Part shown: piece after piece, positions 52,777-61,076 of the stretch
Numbering within the stretch: the stretch's first letter is position 1
Layout: the number at the start of each line of letters is the position of its first letter
Assembly (NCBI RefSeq): GCF_003105115.1
Contig: NZ_QETH01000008.1
Location: forward strand, 1 to 64,000
Reading direction: 5' to 3'
Length of the DNA: 64,000 nucleotides
Source of the DNA: Flavobacterium sp. HTF
GTDB taxonomy: Bacteria; Bacteroidota; Bacteroidia; Flavobacteriales; Flavobacteriaceae
Position numbers and translations under genes: made by a program
Notes under the pieces: model-generated
What the model saw: the letters and a program-made list of their open reading frames with translations, nothing else
Told to the model about the DNA's origin: nothing
Databases searched by the model: none

Positions 52777-53838
52777 ATGAGCGAAGAAAACAAACCCGGT
52801 GAAGCAATTCAAAAAGACAAAAAAAGAAATACCATTTTAACCATTCTCTCCTTTGTTTTTCTGGCAGGAGGAGGTTTCTGGATTTTGAGTTTGTTTTTTG
52901 ATTTCAGTAATTACGAAACCACAAATAATGCTCAGGTTGAAGCTTATATCAATAATGTTTCGGCACGGGCATCCGGTCATATAAAAGAAATTCGTTTCGA
53001 AGCCAATCAGCTTGTTCATGCAGGTGATACGTTGGTAATTTTGGATGATTCAGAATATCAGATCAAAGAAAAACAGGCAGAAGCTGATCTGGCTATTGCC
53101 GAAGGAAACCTGCATTCGCTCGAACAAACAATTGTTACATCGGCGTCTAACCAATCTGCGGCAAAAGAAAAATTAGCAGGCGATTTGGCCAGTTTTGAAA
53201 AAGCACAAAAAGATTACCAAAGGTTCAAAAACATGTATGCAGATTCTGCTGTTACTCGTAACCAATATGATCAGGTAGTTTCAAAATTACGATCAGAAGA
53301 AGCTTATCTTAAAGCAGGTCAAAAAGGACTCGACGCCAATAGTTCTGTAACACGGCAAAGTGCGATTAACCTGGAGGCAGCAAGGGCGACTGTTGCACGG
53401 AAAAAAGCAGATCTTGAGGCAGCGAAACTGCAGTCATCATACACCAATATAATAGCTCCGGCAACGGGTATAGTTGGAGAACGGAATTTGTCAATTGGCG
53501 AATTAATAAATGCAAATCAGGTTGTGGCAACCCTGGTACTGAATCAGAAATTATGGGTTTCGGCTAATTTTAAAGAAACTCAGATTGAAAAAATTAAACA
53601 AGGACAGCAGGTTTCCATTACAATTGATGCTCTGAACGGCAAAAAGTTCAAAGGAAAAGTTTCAGGATTTTCGCCTGCAACGGGTGCCAAATTCTCGATG
53701 GTTCAGCCCGATAATTCAACAGGGAATTTTGTAAAGATAACGCAGCGTATTCCGGTAAAAATAGAATTTGAGGACGAAACCAAAGATTTACAGGAAGTAA
53801 AACCAGGAATGAATGTAACAGTTGAAGTAAAAAAATAA
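52777..53838 (+). CDS. HlyD/EmrA family membrane-fusion protein
   Basis: A 353-residue periplasmic adaptor. One N-terminal helix (about 21-42), then the lipoyl half-motifs (ARASGHIKEIRFEANQLVHA and IIAPATGIVGERNLSIGEL) around a long coiled-coil hairpin and a beta-barrel domain (VKPGMNVTVEV at the end). The order TolC-EmrA-EmrB with spacings of 12 and 3 bases indicates one drug or fatty-acid-type export complex. Confidence 0.93.
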   Translation: MSEENKPGEAIQKDKKRNTILTILSFVFLAGGGFWILSLFFDFSNYETTNNAQVEAYINNVSARASGHIKEIRFEANQLVHAGDTLVILDDSEYQIKEKQAEADLAIAEGNLHSLEQTIVTSASNQSAAKEKLAGDLASFEKAQKDYQRFKNMYADSAVTRNQYDQVVSKLRSEEAYLKAGQKGLDANSSVTRQSAINLEAARATVARKKADLEAAKLQSSYTNIIAPATGIVGERNLSIGELINANQVVATLVLNQKLWVSANFKETQIEKIKQGQQVSITIDALNGKKFKGKVSGFSPATGAKFSMVQPDNSTGNFVKITQRIPVKIEFEDETKDLQEVKPGMNVTVEVKK

Positions 53839-53841
53839 AAT

Positions 53842-55410
53842 ATGTTTGCAGGAAGAAAAGGAAGTATTTTTACTCTGACAGGATTGTATATCCTCACCAT
53901 TCCTTTTTTTAACGGACTGAATGTCACCACTTACGATAATTCCCAAATTCTGGGACATTTTGGAGCTTCGACAACCGTTTTTACCTATTCTATTTATATT
54001 CCCATTTTTGTAATGCTGGCTTTTATGCCTTTAGGATTAAAATTAGGCAAACAGATCAAAGTAAAAACCATGATATTGTCAGCAGCATTCCTGTCGATTT
54101 TATTTAACACGGCCTCATTATTTACTACCAGTATTGAATGGTTTACTTTTTGGCGATCGCTTTTGGGAATTGTATCTGTTATTGGGATTTTTGCTTCAAT
54201 GGTTCCTGTGATATTAAAGTACAATCCTGCTTTTAATATGGCATTATTGTACGGAATTCTTCAGTTCATTCAAAAAGGGAGCCAGCATGTTTACCAATAT
54301 TTAGGTGCTCATTTTACCAGTTTTCACAATTGGACTTTTGGTATTTATTTTCTCAATATCAATTTTCTGATCTGTATTATTCTGGCCTGGTATTTTTATA
54401 AAGCCGATGTTGCGCCCATGAAAACCAAATTTCAATTTGACTGGCGCGGATGGATTATCATGATTCTGTTTTTTACCGTGATTCTTTTTCTTAGTGCAGA
54501 AGGACAAAGCCGCAACTGGTTTAACGATCCTAAAATTAGTTTAGCCACGGCTTTATTAGTTATCATTCCTGGGATTTATTTCCTGCACGTTCGTTTTACC
54601 GAAGACCCCATAATTAATCCCGATGTTTATAAATATAAAAATGTAATTATTGGTACCTTTTTAATGTTATATATTGGTGTAATGAACGGCACAGGAAGCG
54701 TTATAACAGGATACATGACCAATATCTTAGGTTTTGATGCTGTATCCGGGGCCAAAACACATTTGGCTTTATTAATTGGATTGTGTATTTCGATTCCGTT
54801 GTCTACATATCTTCTATTCAGAAGAACGTATTTGGCAACCATCTGGATTATGGGTTTTGCCTGTTACGGATTCTATCATATCATATTGTTTTTCAGGTTT
54901 TATCCGGGAATTGATTCTTCTGATTTTTTTATGCCGTTAATATTCAAAGGACTTGGAATGGGGTTTCTCTTTCCGATATCCCTGCTTTATATTTCAGAAG
55001 GTGTTCCGCCACGATTGAGTGCATCCAGAATGATGAGCGGTATTATTGCCCAGGCCATTTTTGCCGGTTTATTGGGAAGTGCTGTTTTAGGAACTTTTGT
55101 TTCGGGTCTAAATGTACATCATAAAACAGGCCTGAGCCAGCAATTGACAGAAGTGAACACAATGGCAAAACAGCAATTGGCCAGCTCCAAAAGAAATTTT
55201 CTCTATATGGGCCTGTCTGAAGCCGAAGCACAAAAAATGGCAGAAAAAAACCTTTCAAACAAAACCTCGCAAGCTGCAATTTTATTGGCTTATAAGGATA
55301 TCTATTTGGTAATGTCAGCGGTTTGTTTTTTACCAATTGTTATTATTCTTTTATTCAGACTCTGGCGAAGACCAATTAAAAGGGTAGAGCTGGAACCAAT
55401 TCCTATTTAA
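53842..55410 (+). CDS. MFS transporter, DHA2 (EmrB-like) type
   Basis: A 522-residue inner-membrane transporter with about 14 helices. The N-terminal half holds FRSLLGIVSVIGIFASMVP; a long loop near residue 440 precedes the last helix. As the motor of the tripartite pump it would export hydrophobic compounds by proton antiport. Substrate unknown; proximity to the polyketide operon is suggestive only. It ends 9 bases from the stop of a convergent arsC-like gene. Confidence 0.9.
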   Translation: MFAGRKGSIFTLTGLYILTIPFFNGLNVTTYDNSQILGHFGASTTVFTYSIYIPIFVMLAFMPLGLKLGKQIKVKTMILSAAFLSILFNTASLFTTSIEWFTFWRSLLGIVSVIGIFASMVPVILKYNPAFNMALLYGILQFIQKGSQHVYQYLGAHFTSFHNWTFGIYFLNINFLICIILAWYFYKADVAPMKTKFQFDWRGWIIMILFFTVILFLSAEGQSRNWFNDPKISLATALLVIIPGIYFLHVRFTEDPIINPDVYKYKNVIIGTFLMLYIGVMNGTGSVITGYMTNILGFDAVSGAKTHLALLIGLCISIPLSTYLLFRRTYLATIWIMGFACYGFYHIILFFRFYPGIDSSDFFMPLIFKGLGMGFLFPISLLYISEGVPPRLSASRMMSGIIAQAIFAGLLGSAVLGTFVSGLNVHHKTGLSQQLTEVNTMAKQQLASSKRNFLYMGLSEAEAQKMAEKNLSNKTSQAAILLAYKDIYLVMSAVCFLPIVIILLFRLWRRPIKRVELEPIPI

Positions 55411-55418
55411 TGTCTAAT

Positions 55419-56033
55419 CTAAATTTTGATTTGCGAAAACACATAAAACATTTCAGTTCCTATCTGCAGGCTTCGTTCGAGGTATATTTCTTTTTGCTGT
55501 GGCGTGCCGTCGGAAATTTTTGGATCTTCAAAAGTTATTGGAATTCTTTTTTCTGCACCGGCTATAAACGGACATCCGCTGTCAGCCTGTGAACAGGTCA
55601 TTATTGCTGCAAATTCGCTTTCCGGGTTGAAGTTATCATTATAGGTTTTAGAAAAACCAATTACTGAAAGTTCATTCGGTGAAAATTTTATTGAATATAC
55701 CGGATTTGTCCCCTTTGAAATAATTTTGACCTTAAACCCGGAATATTCTAAAATTTCGGCTGCCATTGGGAATAAGGCCGTAACTTCTGTTCCTCCTGAA
55801 TAGCATGAAACATTTTTCAGGCCATAATAAGCAGCGGCCGTCTGTGCCCAGACCTGTGACAAGTGGCTCCTTCTGGAATTGTGTGTACAGATTAAATTTA
55901 ACCTGATATCCAGTTTGCTGTCTGCTTTGTATTGAATATAGTCGATTAATGGCTGAAGCAGACTCCTGCGGTCTTCAGAAATCTGCTTAAAATCAAATGA
56001 ACTGATTGTGTTATCAATTTCAGGGTATAACAT
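55419..56033 (-). CDS. ArsC-like low-molecular-weight phosphatase
   Basis: A 204-residue LMW protein-tyrosine-phosphatase-fold enzyme. The P-loop reads CTHNSRRS (Cys49-Arg55, CX5R), and the late acid segment is FEDPK. Thioredoxin-type arsenate reductases have this fold, but I cannot identify their extra Cys pair: other Cys occur at MTCSQADSGCP. Last gene visible in the ars-like operon, 27 bases after the DUF6428 gene. Arsenate reductase is likely by context. Confidence 0.82.
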   Translation of the reverse strand: MLYPEIDNTISSFDFKQISEDRRSLLQPLIDYIQYKADSKLDIRLNLICTHNSRRSHLSQVWAQTAAAYYGLKNVSCYSGGTEVTALFPMAAEILEYSGFKVKIISKGTNPVYSIKFSPNELSVIGFSKTYNDNFNPESEFAAIMTCSQADSGCPFIAGAEKRIPITFEDPKISDGTPQQKEIYLERSLQIGTEMFYVFSQIKI

Positions 56034-56060
56034 AATTTTATTACTTGTAAGTTTTTAAAA

Positions 56061-56534
56061 TTAACAGCATCCTCCGCCTGGAGTACAGGAATTACTGGTA
56101 TCGCTGTTTAATTGTGATAATTTTACTTTAGGCTTATCCGATGGAATTCCGCATTGCTCCTGAGCAAGACAGGCTGTCTGTTTATTTAGTAAAATGAAAT
56201 TCTGTCCATTAAAGTCTAAATCATATTTACCAATAGTGGTATCCTGATATTCTACTTCAATTTCATGATCTTCAATTCCCAGTACTTTTTCTGAAAGTTC
56301 AATAATATGAATCAGTTTTTGAGGTTTAAGCCTGTGTTCGTAGTCATTGGCATTCCAAAGCTGAAAGTTTACAACAGTTTCTTTTCTTACTGTTCCTCCG
56401 CAGTCAATAAAATTTTTTGTTATCAGGCCTACTTCGGTTACGTGAAAATATTCCGGTACAAAAGTTCCGTTAGGTAATTCAAAATTTACAGCTTCTACTG
56501 TTTTTAGTATTTCTTTGATTTCTGAAAGTTTCAT
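56061..56534 (-). CDS. DUF6428-type protein with Cys-rich tail
   Basis: A 157-residue cytosolic protein of a family I recall as DUF6428, repeatedly found in arsR operons. The C-terminus carries Cys in QTACLAQEQCG and ends CTPGGGCC, suited to bind a thiophilic metalloid. No catalytic motif is evident. It lies between the acetyltransferase and arsC-like genes on the same strand. Confidence 0.7.
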   Translation of the reverse strand: MKLSEIKEILKTVEAVNFELPNGTFVPEYFHVTEVGLITKNFIDCGGTVRKETVVNFQLWNANDYEHRLKPQKLIHIIELSEKVLGIEDHEIEVEYQDTTIGKYDLDFNGQNFILLNKQTACLAQEQCGIPSDKPKVKLSQLNSDTSNSCTPGGGCC

Positions 56535-56578
56535 GTTTTTTTATTTTTAGTTAAACTGTTTTCATTCAATAATTACGG

Positions 56579-57064
56579 TTAAAACAAAAGATTGCTTCTT
56601 CTTTCAAGAAGAGCGGTATCTCTCCAGACACCATTCTGTTTTCCGATTTTTTCTCTTATTCCAACGATTCTGAATCCTGCTTTTTCATGGATACGAAGGC
56701 TTGCCTTATTTTCCGGGAAAATTCCGGCCTGAAGTGTCCAGATGCCTTCTGCTTCACTTTGTTTTATAAGTTCGTTTAAAAGAGTAAGTCCGATTCCGTT
56801 TCCGGAATATTCAGGATCGACATATACACTCACTTCTGCAACTCCCGCATAAACGCAGCGGGAAGAGACAGGCGTAAGTGCTGCCCAGCCAGTTAGTGTT
56901 TTATTAATTTCAGCAACAATTCTGCAGTCTGTAAGATGTGACTTGTCCCAATCTTCCCACGATGGAGCACCGGTTTGAAAAGTAGCATTGCCGGTTTCTA
57001 TTCCTTTTTCGTAGATTGATTTTACCTGTTGCCAGTCTGTTGTTAAAAGTTTTCTGATTTCCAT
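56579..57064 (-). CDS. GNAT acetyltransferase, ArsN/phosphinothricin acetyltransferase-like
   Basis: A 161-residue GNAT enzyme. GNATFQTGAPSWEDWD and VYVDPEYSGNGIGLTLLNEL (acetyl-CoA loop) match the phosphinothricin/arsinothricin acetyltransferase group. In ars operons such proteins (ArsN1) inactivate arsinothricin. The ATG at 57062-57064 is 10 bases past the arsR stop; a longer frame would overlap arsR. Confidence 0.82.
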   Translation of the reverse strand: MEIRKLLTTDWQQVKSIYEKGIETGNATFQTGAPSWEDWDKSHLTDCRIVAEINKTLTGWAALTPVSSRCVYAGVAEVSVYVDPEYSGNGIGLTLLNELIKQSEAEGIWTLQAGIFPENKASLRIHEKAGFRIVGIREKIGKQNGVWRDTALLERRSNLLF

Positions 57065-57074
57065 AGAGATTAGA

Positions 57075-57407
57075 TTAACAGCATTCGTTTCTCTTTTTAG
57101 CAAGATGATTTGTGATATGCTCAAAGAAACCTTTTATCTTTTCCAGTCCGGGTTCGTTGATGCAGTAGCAGATAGCATTTCCTTCGATGCTTCCTTTTAT
57201 TAAGCCGGCATTTTTTAATTCTTTAAGATGTTGTGAAACAGTTGGCTGTGAAAGAGGAAGTTCGTTTACAATATCCCCGCAGATACAGGCATCTACTTTT
57301 AATAAATATTCTATAATAGCAATACGCGCAGGATGTCCTAACGCCTTGGCTAAAACAGCCAGCTCATTCTGGTTGTCTGTAAAGTGATCTGTTTTTGTTG
57401 CTCCCAT
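57075..57407 (-). CDS. arsR: ArsR family transcriptional repressor
   Basis: A 110-residue winged-helix repressor. VDACICGDIVNELPLSQPTVSQHLKEL holds a Cys pair (Cys41, Cys43) at the As(III)-binding position of the classic ELCVCDL motif. The protein ends NECC, giving possible extra ligands. The ATG at 57405-57407 is chosen because the alternative TTG start would lie inside the operator-like palindrome. First gene of the operon. Confidence 0.9.
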   Translation of the reverse strand: MGATKTDHFTDNQNELAVLAKALGHPARIAIIEYLLKVDACICGDIVNELPLSQPTVSQHLKELKNAGLIKGSIEGNAICYCINEPGLEKIKGFFEHITNHLAKKRNECC

Positions 57408-57419
57408 CGTTTTATAATT

Positions 57420-57441
57420 ATATTGCAATATTACGATATAG
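57420..57441. promoter_or_regulatory. Putative ArsR operator
   Basis: ATATTGCAATAT (57420-57431) is a perfect palindrome, and a related half-site TATTACGATA overlaps and extends it to about 57439. It lies 13 bases before the arsR ATG. Confidence 0.55.
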
Positions 57442-57524
57442 TTTTGTTTAAAAAAAATATAAAGGCAACAAATTGAAAATCAAAAGAAAAAAATGTGATA
57501 AGATTGAAAAGTATCATTAACAAA

Positions 57525-57556
57525 AAAACCTGAAAATCTTAAGATTCTCAGGTTTT
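57525..57556 (-). terminator. Terminator of the PL14-like gene
   Basis: Arms AAAACCTGAAAATCT / AGATTCTCAGGTTTT with one mismatch, followed on the minus strand by a T-run. Confidence 0.85.
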
Positions 57557-57579
57557 AATTTTTTTAAAGTATATAGGAA

Positions 57580-58347
57580 CTATAGAGCGTCCCAGGATGC
57601 ACTAGGATAATAAATAGAACTTGTTACCGGAGCTTTCCAGTATTCCTGACTACCGCCACGGAAGGTGTGGAGGCTAACGGCATTAACATTTCGCTTAGAA
57701 TCATTAGTCACCCAACGAATTGTCTGATTCAGTATCTCCGTACCGTTTACATAATACTTAACGTATCCGTTAGTATTGGATCCCGTATTTAACTTAACAG
57801 ATATCTGGCAGTTATATGTAACTCCTTCCTGAATGTAATACTTTTTTCCAAAATCATTACCATATTGTCCCGGCTGATCTTTATAATAAACGTAAGGTTG
57901 CAGATAAGCTCCGCTTCCTTTGGCACTGTTTGATCCATTTGGACAATACCACATAAATCTGGCGCTACCGCCATTCCCGTCCCATCCCGGATCGCCACCG
58001 GTATTCTGATCGCCAATTAGTATACCATATCCGCATTTACCGCCTCTGCTCCAGTAAAATCCGGAATTGAATTTCATCTGGAACCATACGGTATAAACAC
58101 CCGTTGACCAAACGCCATATGACGTACATAAACCGCCCGGACACGATAGTGTGTTTGTCTTTAATGTAATTGTTCTGGCTCCGGCACTACCTAATGCGGC
58201 AACGGCTAAGGAAGCATTTTTGTTAGCGATTTGTGGTGCTTCTTTGTTAGTGCTTTGTGGCACACTTACTTCTTGTTCCTTGTCACAGGAACTAAACACC
58301 AATGCTGTAATAAGTAGCAAACTGGTTAATTTTAAGATTTTTTTCAT
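57580..58347 (-). CDS. PL14-like (alginate/glucuronan lyase-fold) lipoprotein
   Basis: A 255-residue lipoprotein with lipobox VFSSC (Cys21). The mature part resembles the jelly roll of polysaccharide lyase family 14: TVWFQMKFNSGFYWSRGGK, NGGSARFMWYCPNG, ISVKLNTGSNTNGYVKYYVNG and HTFRGGSQEYWKAP, in the expected order. PL14 members cut alginate or glucuronan. Two Cys pairs (CPGGLC and GKCG / WYCPNG) may form disulfides. It stands alone with a terminator, outside any polysaccharide-use locus, so substrate is not supported. Confidence 0.75.
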   Translation of the reverse strand: MKKILKLTSLLLITALVFSSCDKEQEVSVPQSTNKEAPQIANKNASLAVAALGSAGARTITLKTNTLSCPGGLCTSYGVWSTGVYTVWFQMKFNSGFYWSRGGKCGYGILIGDQNTGGDPGWDGNGGSARFMWYCPNGSNSAKGSGAYLQPYVYYKDQPGQYGNDFGKKYYIQEGVTYNCQISVKLNTGSNTNGYVKYYVNGTEILNQTIRWVTNDSKRNVNAVSLHTFRGGSQEYWKAPVTSSIYYPSASWDAL

Positions 58348-58834
58348 TTTTAAAAATTTAAGGTTAGTAAATAATTAATGGTTAGTAAAAAATAGATAGT
58401 GATTAGCATTTGACGCTGATAATGAGGTTTTTTAAGGTTCTCAAAACCGGAATCAATAGATACGTAAAATGGATTTTTTTATTTACGTATAGTTCATAAT
58501 TGTTCTGTACTTAGAATTGCTGTTCTTAAAAATAACAGCTGTCTTCTCAGACAATTGGTAATTGACAATGCAAAGTTGATTAATAAGAATTCGTAGAGGG
58601 GGTAAAAAAGTACGTTTTTAGGTACAAAAAAATGTGGTTTATGTATTTTGCTTACATTTTAAAACTCACTTATAAAAATTAACGGATAAGCCACAGGAAC
58701 TAAAAGTCGGTTTCAGGCATTATGTGGAGAATGTATTTATCGCCAAAAAAGGCTACAATTTATGGCATTTTGGCGAATTGAATTTGGGTAATCTTACCCA
58801 CTTTTGCATTAGTATTAATTGAAAAATAAAAAAC
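58348..58834. other. 487-base gene-free region between divergent genes
   Basis: It contains TGGGTAA-TC-TTACCCA (58785-58800, perfect dyad), CGCCAAAA...TTTTGGCG (58741-58748 / 58768-58775), and an open frame of 45 codons (58685-58822) without an ATG whose reading looks protein-like (for example KVGFRHYVENVFIAKKGYN). The frame could be a gene remnant; the dyads may be operators of the tag gene. Confidence 0.4.
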
Positions 58835-59386
58835 ATGAGTTATTGCAATTACATCCCGATGATGAAAGAACCCAGCCGCACACTGCATCAAAATTATCAT
58901 GATTATCACTATGGTTTTCCTATTCACGATGATAACGAATTATTCGGACGTCTGATTATGGAAATTAATCAGGCGGGTTTGAGCTGGGAAACTATCTTAA
59001 AAAAGGAAGCAAGTTTTCGTAAAGCTTACGATAATTTCAACATTAAAATAATAGCAGATTATACCCAGACAGATCGTGAGCGATTATTAAATGATCCCGG
59101 AATTATCCGCAATAAGCTTAAAGTAAATGCTGCGATTGAAAATGCCAAAACGATACTTCAATTGCAGGATGAATTTGGCAGTTTTGAAAAATGGCTTGAA
59201 CACCATCATCCCAAAACAAAAGAAGAATGGGTAAAGTTATTCAGGAAAACTTTCAGGTTTACAGGAGGTGAAATTGTAAATGAATTTCTAATGAGCATTG
59301 GTTACCTTAAAGGAGCACATTCTCAAAATTGTAAAATTCACCAGCAAATTTTAGAAACCAACCCAATGTGGTTACAAAGAAGATAA
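58835..59386 (+). CDS. tag: DNA-3-methyladenine glycosylase I
   Basis: A 183-residue Tag-type base excision glycosylase that removes 3-methyladenine. MEINQAGLSWETILKKEASF holds the catalytic Glu region. Zinc ligands are recognisable: Cys4, His22 (YHDYHYGFP) and the C-terminal GAHSQNCKIH. Length fits the family. The N-terminus MSYCNYIPMM has Cys4 without the usual Trp. Three bases after its stop begins the NTF2-like gene. Confidence 0.92.
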   Translation: MSYCNYIPMMKEPSRTLHQNYHDYHYGFPIHDDNELFGRLIMEINQAGLSWETILKKEASFRKAYDNFNIKIIADYTQTDRERLLNDPGIIRNKLKVNAAIENAKTILQLQDEFGSFEKWLEHHHPKTKEEWVKLFRKTFRFTGGEIVNEFLMSIGYLKGAHSQNCKIHQQILETNPMWLQRR

Positions 59387-59388
59387 GC

Positions 59389-59727
59389 ATGAATATAAAA
59401 ACTTTTATCAAGGACTGGATTGAAGCCGGTAATACTTTTGATACTACAAAATACCTGAATTTCTATTTGTTTGATGCCGTTTTAGACGACCCGTCTGTTG
59501 GCAGAAAGTTTTTGGGACATGAAGGAATTAAAGACTATTTTAATAGCTATTTTATTGGTTATAATACTTATACAGAAATCATTACCCTGGATATTTCAGA
59601 CGAGCATGAAGTGTATTTAGAGGTGAAATTTACAGGCGATTTTCCTGAAGGAGAAATTGGAGGAACTTTTGAAATTATTCTTAAAGACAATAAAATCTCC
59701 TATTTAAAAGCAGATTTAATTCACTAA
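59389..59727 (+). CDS. NTF2-like (SnoaL-type) protein
   Basis: A 112-residue single-domain protein of the NTF2/SnoaL fold: an N-terminal helix pair (FIKDWIEAGNTFDTTKYLNF), GHEGIKDYFNSYF and a C-terminal sheet (YLEVKFTGDFPEGEIGGTF). It may be a small ketosteroid-isomerase-like enzyme or binding protein. ATG 59389 is chosen because a longer frame would overlap tag. It follows tag by 2 bases. Confidence 0.75.
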   Translation: MNIKTFIKDWIEAGNTFDTTKYLNFYLFDAVLDDPSVGRKFLGHEGIKDYFNSYFIGYNTYTEIITLDISDEHEVYLEVKFTGDFPEGEIGGTFEIILKDNKISYLKADLIH

Positions 59728-59729
59728 AA

Positions 59730-59840
59730 TCAAACAGCAAGATTCTTTCTGAAAGCGTTTGGAGTGACATCGACATTTTTCCTGAAAAATTTAATGAAAT
59801 GGGAAAGATCCTCAAACCCAAGAGACCATGCAATTTCCAT
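59730..59840 (-). pseudogene. AraC family regulator, C-terminal HTH remnant
   Basis: On the minus strand 36 codons read MEIAWSLGFEDLSHFIKFF and continue RKNVDVTPNAFRKNLAV, ending in TGA. This is the second HTH helix and tail of an AraC/XylS domain (usual form: ALxLGFxDxSHFxRxFKxxxGxTPxxFR). A stop lies just upstream in frame and no other part of the regulator is found, so the gene is decayed. Confidence 0.8.
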
Positions 59841-59952
59841 AATATTCTATTCCGTATTCTTCAAAATATAAATGCCTGTTACCCGTAAAAAGGAGCAGGT
59901 ATTTTTTTATATGCAGTTTTTGCAAATAGTAAGTCAATGTTTTATCTCAGGT

Positions 59953-60027
59953 TTTCACTATATAAAGTGAAACTTAAAATGATTTCCCTTTATAAAGGGA
60001 AATTTTAAACATGCTTACGTGTGTAAG
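59953..60027. promoter_or_regulatory. Tandem operator-like palindromes upstream of the SDR gene
   Basis: TTTCACTATATAAAGTGAAA (59953-59972) and TTTCCCTTTATAAAGGGAAA (59983-60002) share the pattern TTTCnCT...AGnGAAA with centres 30 bases apart, about three helical turns. A third dyad CTTAC-GTGT-GTAAG (60014-60027) follows 28 bases on. The region precedes the SDR-pirin gene run by about 100-170 bases. Confidence 0.55.
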
Positions 60028-60122
60028 ATACTGGTAATCAGTTGTTTATTTGAATGGCACGCAAATTGGCTATTACTAAATGAAAATGAAAATCATTTAT
60101 AACAATTTAAAAAACACACATC

Positions 60123-60878
60123 ATGAAAATTTTAGTAATTGGCGGAACAGGATTAATCGGAACAAAAGTAGTAAACAAATTACGTGATCAGGGACACACT
60201 GTAATATCAGCTGCACCATCTACAGGTATTAATACCATTACTGGTGAAGGACTTGCAGAAGCGGTAACAAATACCGATATCGTAATTGATTTAGCCAACT
60301 CACCATCATTTGCAGACAAAGAAGTTTTAGAGTTTTTTGAAACTTCGGGGAGAAATTTATTAGCAGCAGAAATTAATGCAGGCGTAAAACATCATATCGC
60401 ACTTTCTGTAGTGGGAACAGATCGTTTACAGGAAAGCGGTTATTTCAGGGCCAAACAAGCTCAGGAAAATTTAATCAGAAAAGCGGGGGTTCCTTTTACG
60501 ATTATTCACTCTACACAATTTATGGAATTCCTTGGCGGAATTGTAGCTTCTGCACACGAAGGCGGAAGTGTAACCATTTCTCCGGCAAAAATTCAACCGA
60601 TTGCTTCAGAAGATGTTGCTTCTATGGTAGTGGATCTTGCACTCGGAAATCCGGCAAACGGAATTGTTGAAATCGGAGGACCGGAACGTTTTAAACTTTC
60701 AGAACTTTTACAAACGTATTTGACCAAAACGAACGATCCGCTTAAAGTTATTTCAGACGAAAGTGCTTTATACTTTGGAGCGCCTCTAAAAGAACTTACT
60801 CTGGTTCCTGCAGAAACTGCAAAATTAGGAACGATCACTTTTGAAGAATGGCTTCCTAACCGTCCGCAAAGAGCATAA
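60123..60878 (+). CDS. NmrA/SDR-type NAD(P)-binding protein
   Basis: A 251-residue atypical short-chain dehydrogenase. The N-terminal motif GGTGLIGTKVVNKL (8-21) binds NAD(P). YFRAKQAQENLIRKAGVPFTIIH holds a Lys but no YxxxK pair (Tyr is offset), so it may be an NmrA-type sensor rather than an enzyme. First gene of a run through pirin and bestrophin genes. Confidence 0.85.
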   Translation: MKILVIGGTGLIGTKVVNKLRDQGHTVISAAPSTGINTITGEGLAEAVTNTDIVIDLANSPSFADKEVLEFFETSGRNLLAAEINAGVKHHIALSVVGTDRLQESGYFRAKQAQENLIRKAGVPFTIIHSTQFMEFLGGIVASAHEGGSVTISPAKIQPIASEDVASMVVDLALGNPANGIVEIGGPERFKLSELLQTYLTKTNDPLKVISDESALYFGAPLKELTLVPAETAKLGTITFEEWLPNRPQRA

Positions 60879-60892
60879 TCAAAATATAAATA

Positions 60893-61052
60893 GCTTCGAT
60901 GCCCGTTGAAACGAAGATGACGGGTAGGCAGTTTGTCGAGGCGGTTGTAATGGGCGTGCACTTTCCACCCGTTCGTGTACATTAAAAGTCCTACGTCAGC
61001 GCATTTGCGAAAATCTGATCAACAACACGGCAAATCAATGGGCAGCGGTGCA
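60893..61052. other. GC-rich block of unknown nature between SDR and pirin genes
   Basis: About 160 bases visibly richer in G+C than all neighbouring sequence. Several short stems can be drawn: CCCGT...ACGGG (60902-60923) and CGCATTTGCG (61000-61009). Read on the minus strand it also gives an open frame with a protein-like stretch around 60925-60985. It could be a structured RNA, a short repeat element or a remnant of foreign DNA. Confidence 0.35.
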
Positions 61053-61076
61053 ATTTTAACCTTTAAATAAAATAGT

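Noticed and set aside
53842-55410. The MFS transporter as the missing ars efflux pump
   Set aside because: It is convergent to the ars genes and belongs to an EmrAB-TolC operon; it is not of the ArsB or Acr3 type.
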